A DNA stretch of 7,812 nucleotides from Pseudomarimonas sp964350895 (GTDB lineage Bacteria > Pseudomonadota > Gammaproteobacteria > Xanthomonadales > Xanthomonadaceae): NCBI GenBank assembly GCA_964350895.1, contig CAYGMG010000170.1, forward strand, positions 1-7,812. Reading direction: 5' to 3'. Position 1 is the first letter of the stretch, and every line of letters begins with the position of its first letter. The position numbers and the translations under genes were made by a program. The notes under the pieces were generated by a model. It had not been told where the DNA came from. It did no database searches and saw only the letters and a list, made by a program, of their open reading frames with translations. Below are positions 5,901 to 7,812 of the stretch, piece after piece.

Positions 5901-6560
5901 TCAGGTGTCGACCTCGGCCAGTGCGCTGCGTCGCAGCAGGCGATGTTCGATCCAGTGCATCAGCAGGTCGGCCAGCGTCTTCAGCACGCCAAACAGCCAT
6001 ACGCCGGTGCCGCTGCCAAGGGTCACGCCGAGGATGATCATGACGTGCATCGGCACGACGCGCGCGTAGGGCAGGAACATCAAGGTGCCGATGTTCGGCC
6101 GGCCACCGATGTCGGCGGCCAGGTGTTCTCGATGCGAGGCAGCGTGGCTGTAGACAAAACCAAGGCCAAGGGCGATCAGCAGCAGCGGATCCCAGGGGCC
6201 GAGGCTGCCCAGCGCGGACGGCTCCCCGCCGGCGATCTGCGTCACCGCGCCGCCGACGGTGAAGGTGCTGAGGAAAATCAGGTAAACGAAGTGGAACAGG
6301 CCGAAATGCAGGGCAAAGAACCACGCGGTGCTGCGGCGCGTGGCGGCGGTTTCCTCGACCCGCTGACCGTTGATCCGGAAGCCCTTGGTGCTGAAGCGCT
6401 TGAGCGCAAGAATCCGGCGGAACGAGAACCAGCCGATCACCACGCTCTGGATCCAGTAGGGCCATAGCATCAGCAGCAGGCCCCAGCCCTGCCAGCTGGC
6501 GACCAGCAGGGTGATGAGATTCGAGATCAGGATGCCAAGGGCGGCGCGATCATGGCGCAT
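5901..6560 (-). CDS. DUF6498 family integral membrane protein
   Basis: This 219-aa polytopic membrane protein has no known biochemical role. Hydrophobic segments are visible at about residues 8-22, 26-46, 78-100, 124-140, 158-170 and 172-200. Family-like features are the N-terminal PYWIQSVVIGWFSFRRILAL (34-53) followed by KRFSTKGFRINGQ, the aromatic/His-rich segment FFALHFGLFHFVYLIFL (81-97), and the C-terminal LKTLADLLMHWIEHRL helix. Histidines at 85, 90, 139, 143 and 146 lie in or next to membrane segments. I assign the family from this N-terminal pattern and the HFGLFH segment. It starts at ATG 6560, 12 nt after the xthA stop on the same strand, so the two are probably co-transcribed. The ribosome site is weak (AGGCAG, rather distant). 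The downstream neighbour is convergent. Confidence 0.82.
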   Translation of the reverse strand: MRHDRAALGILISNLITLLVASWQGWGLLLMLWPYWIQSVVIGWFSFRRILALKRFSTKGFRINGQRVEETAATRRSTAWFFALHFGLFHFVYLIFLSTFTVGGAVTQIAGGEPSALGSLGPWDPLLLIALGLGFVYSHAASHREHLAADIGGRPNIGTLMFLPYARVVPMHVMIILGVTLGSGTGVWLFGVLKTLADLLMHWIEHRLLRRSALAEVDT

Positions 6561-6572
6561 GGGACGGGCTGC

Positions 6573-7340
6573 CTAGGCTTCCAGTTCCACCCAGACCGGC
6601 GTGTGGTCGCTGGGACGCTCCCAGGTGCGCGGCTCGCGCTCGATGATCGAGGCGCTGCAGCCAGCGCGAAGCGCCTCGCTGATCAGCAGCAGGTCGATGC
6701 GCAGGCCGAGGTTGCGGCGGAACCCGGCTGCGCGGTAGTCCCACCAGCTGAATTGGCCGGCTTCGTCGTTGTGCAGGCGGAAGCTGTCGTGCAGGCCAAG
6801 ATCCAGCAGCCGCTTCAGCGCGGCGCGCTCCGGCGTCGAGCAGAGGATCTTCTCGTGCCAGGCCTCGGGGTCATGCACGTCGCGGTCGTCCGGCGCGATA
6901 TTGAAATCACCAACCACCACCAGCTTCGGATAGCGGACGATCTCCTCTGCCAGCCAGGCGTGCACGGCGTCCAGCCAGCGCAGCTTGTAGTCGTACTTCT
7001 CATCGCCCACAGCCTTGCCGTTCACCACATACAGATTCACCACACGAACATCGCCGAAGCTGGCGGCGATCACCCGCTTCTGCTCGTCCTCGAAGCCGGG
7101 GATGCCGACCTGCACGGCCTCCGCCGACTGCTTCGATACCAGGGCCACACCGTTGTAGGTCTTCTGCCCGGCAAACACGCTGCGGTAGCCCAGTTCGAGC
7201 AGGGCATCATCCGGGAACTTCGCGTCCTCCAGCTTGGTTTCCTGCAGCCCGACCACGTCCGGCTGCGCACTCTTCAGCCACTCCTGCAGATGCGGCAGGC
7301 GCACGTTGAGCGAGTTGACATTCCAGCTGGCGATTTTCAT
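6573..7340 (-). CDS. xthA: Exodeoxyribonuclease III (AP endonuclease)
   Basis: This 255-aa cytoplasmic DNA-repair enzyme cleaves 5' to abasic sites and degrades duplex DNA 3' to 5', removing blocked 3' ends. The exonuclease-endonuclease-phosphatase fold is complete: WNVNSL with N7, LQETK with the metal ligand E34, GQKTYNGVAL at 58-67, catalytic Y104 in NLYVVNG, GDFNIAP with D145 and N147, FSWWDYR followed by GLRIDLLL with D216, and the terminal SDHTPVW with catalytic H246. Length is close to E. coli ExoIII (268 aa), and no residue of the active site is missing. I chose ATG 7340 because AGGGG lies 7 nt upstream and MKIASWNVNSL is the family N-terminus; a GTG 39 nt earlier is in frame but unneeded. 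It precedes the DUF6498 gene in a likely two-gene operon. Confidence 0.96.
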   Translation of the reverse strand: MKIASWNVNSLNVRLPHLQEWLKSAQPDVVGLQETKLEDAKFPDDALLELGYRSVFAGQKTYNGVALVSKQSAEAVQVGIPGFEDEQKRVIAASFGDVRVVNLYVVNGKAVGDEKYDYKLRWLDAVHAWLAEEIVRYPKLVVVGDFNIAPDDRDVHDPEAWHEKILCSTPERAALKRLLDLGLHDSFRLHNDEAGQFSWWDYRAAGFRRNLGLRIDLLLISEALRAGCSASIIEREPRTWERPSDHTPVWVELEA

Positions 7341-7425
7341 CGACGTCCCCTGTCCACGGTCGGTACTCATCAAGGGCACGAGTCTAGCTGCAGGTGCGTA
7401 CTGGGCGCGAAGCGGACGTTCGCGT

Positions 7426-7438
7426 AGACCTCAGGTCT
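7426..7438. repeat. 13-bp palindrome upstream of xthA
   Basis: AGACCTCAGGTCT is a perfect inverted repeat with 6-bp arms around a central C, 86 bp upstream of the xthA start. It could be an operator or the palindromic core of a short repeat. Nothing nearby identifies a regulator. Confidence 0.4.
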
Positions 7439-7494
7439 TGGACCCGCCGGATGGGCGCCCCAACGTTCGATACGGGCGCTCGGACGGTACGCCC

Positions 7495-7513
7495 GGTGCG
7501 CCCAAGGCGCACC
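7495..7513. repeat. Perfect GGTGCGCC hairpin, REP-like
   Basis: GGTGCGCC-CAA-GGCGCACC forms an 8-bp perfect stem with a 3-nt loop, followed by CTATGG. Arms CGGAC (7481-7485) and GTCCG (7522-7526) flank it as an outer inverted repeat. Similar GGTGCGCC/GGCGCACC intergenic repeats are common in gammaproteobacterial genomes (general knowledge). Only one copy is in this window. Confidence 0.6.
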
Positions 7514-7576
7514 CTATGGGTGTCCGGCTTGCGCAATTTTGCCGTTCTTCGAGGTTCATCAATTGCGTCGGCTTTC

Positions 7577-7675
7577 TGTGGGAGCGGATCGTATCCGCGA
7601 CCGCGACGCCTCGATCTGGCCTCAGTCAGTGGCAAGCCTGTCGCGCTGCGGTCGCGGATACGATCCACTCCCACA
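7577..7675. repeat. REPIN-like inverted pair of REP elements
   Basis: Arms at 7577-7604 and 7648-7675 are reverse complements at 27 of 28 positions (C7585 in one against T7669-equivalent in the other) and are separated by 43 nt. Each arm starts GTGGGAG after an initial T, and contains its own short hairpin (GGAT-CGT-ATCC). This is the architecture of a REP doublet (REPIN/BIME), which is spread by RAYT-type transposases. No RAYT gene is present here. Whether the element repeats elsewhere in the genome cannot be seen from one window. Confidence 0.7.
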
Positions 7676-7812
7676 ACAACTCGCCGAATTGCCCTGCGAA
7701 CGGCAGCTTTGCGCCCGAACGTCGCTACCGTGGCGTGCTGGCCCTGGCCTTCGGGGTCGCCCTATTGAACCGGCGGGAATTATCCATCACGCGGCGTACT
7801 TGACCTTAGGGT

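Larger units (their letters stand above)
7341..7812. other. Intergenic region upstream of xthA with palindromic elements
   Basis: No credible gene is seen. The open frames crossing this stretch have no conserved pattern, no ribosome sites, and run through hairpins. The xthA promoter must lie near its left end, but no clear -35/-10 pair was found. The region holds a 13-bp palindrome (7426-7438), the 8-bp palindrome GGGCGCCC (7453-7460), inverted CGGGCG/CGCCCG (7473-7478 / 7490-7495), a perfect hairpin (7495-7513) and a long inverted pair (7577-7675). For 7676-7812 I see nothing assignable. Confidence 0.55.

Noticed and set aside
5290..6465. Minus-strand frame bridging the 5444-5900 gap and DUF6498
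   Set aside because: It overlaps the DUF6498 protein in the wrong phase, and its composition is Arg/Pro/Ser-rich. It does not provide a gene for the gap.
7676..7812. Possible 3' end or start of another gene at the right edge
   Set aside because: Both strands were read in all frames. No conserved pattern, ribosome site or long frame independent of the repeats was found.

Overview
The window comes from a GC-rich bacterium, most probably a gammaproteobacterium of the Xanthomonadales/Lysobacterales or a nearby order. That placement is inferred from strong G/C bias at codon third positions, a YcbX-like MOSC protein, a DUF6498 membrane protein, a pyruvate dehydrogenase E2 and REP-type intergenic palindromes. 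It is not proven. No tRNA, rRNA, CRISPR array, transposase or phage gene is visible.

Left block (1-2916, minus strand): a tightly packed transcription unit. It reads aceF (E2 of pyruvate dehydrogenase, with a single lipoyl domain and an unusual Ser/Lys/Asp-rich linker), then an MscS-family mechanosensitive channel starting 2 nt after the aceF stop, then a GNAT acetyltransferase overlapping the channel gene by 4 nt (GTGA). The GNAT gene runs off the left edge and is probably the N-terminal half of a GNAT/carbon-nitrogen hydrolase fusion. aceE is not next to aceF.

Centre-left (2917-3570): a divergent regulatory region followed by one small gene. It contains a near-perfect sigma-54 (-24/-12) promoter, an exact IHF consensus match just upstream and a 10-bp palindrome about 110 bp upstream of the inferred start site. 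This is the textbook layout of an enhancer-activated promoter. It reads into a 96-aa protein with a signal peptide and no recognised domain, and is the most interesting part of the window.

Centre (3571-5443): a YcbX-like MOSC protein (minus strand), lacking the ferredoxin domain of E. coli YcbX, is divergent from a family-2 glycosyltransferase (plus strand). A gene-poor stretch of about 460 bp (5444-5900) with several hairpins follows.

Right block (5901-7340, minus strand): exonuclease III (xthA) followed 12 nt later by a DUF6498 polytopic membrane protein, probably one operon. Upstream, 7341-7812 has no convincing gene but holds several palindromic elements. These include a REPIN-like pair of 28-nt inverted arms (27/28 matching) and a perfect 8-bp-stem hairpin.

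The genes look like a mix of housekeeping functions (pyruvate oxidation, osmotic protection, DNA repair) and envelope or accessory functions (glycosyltransferase, MOSC protein, small secreted protein). They do not form a single pathway.
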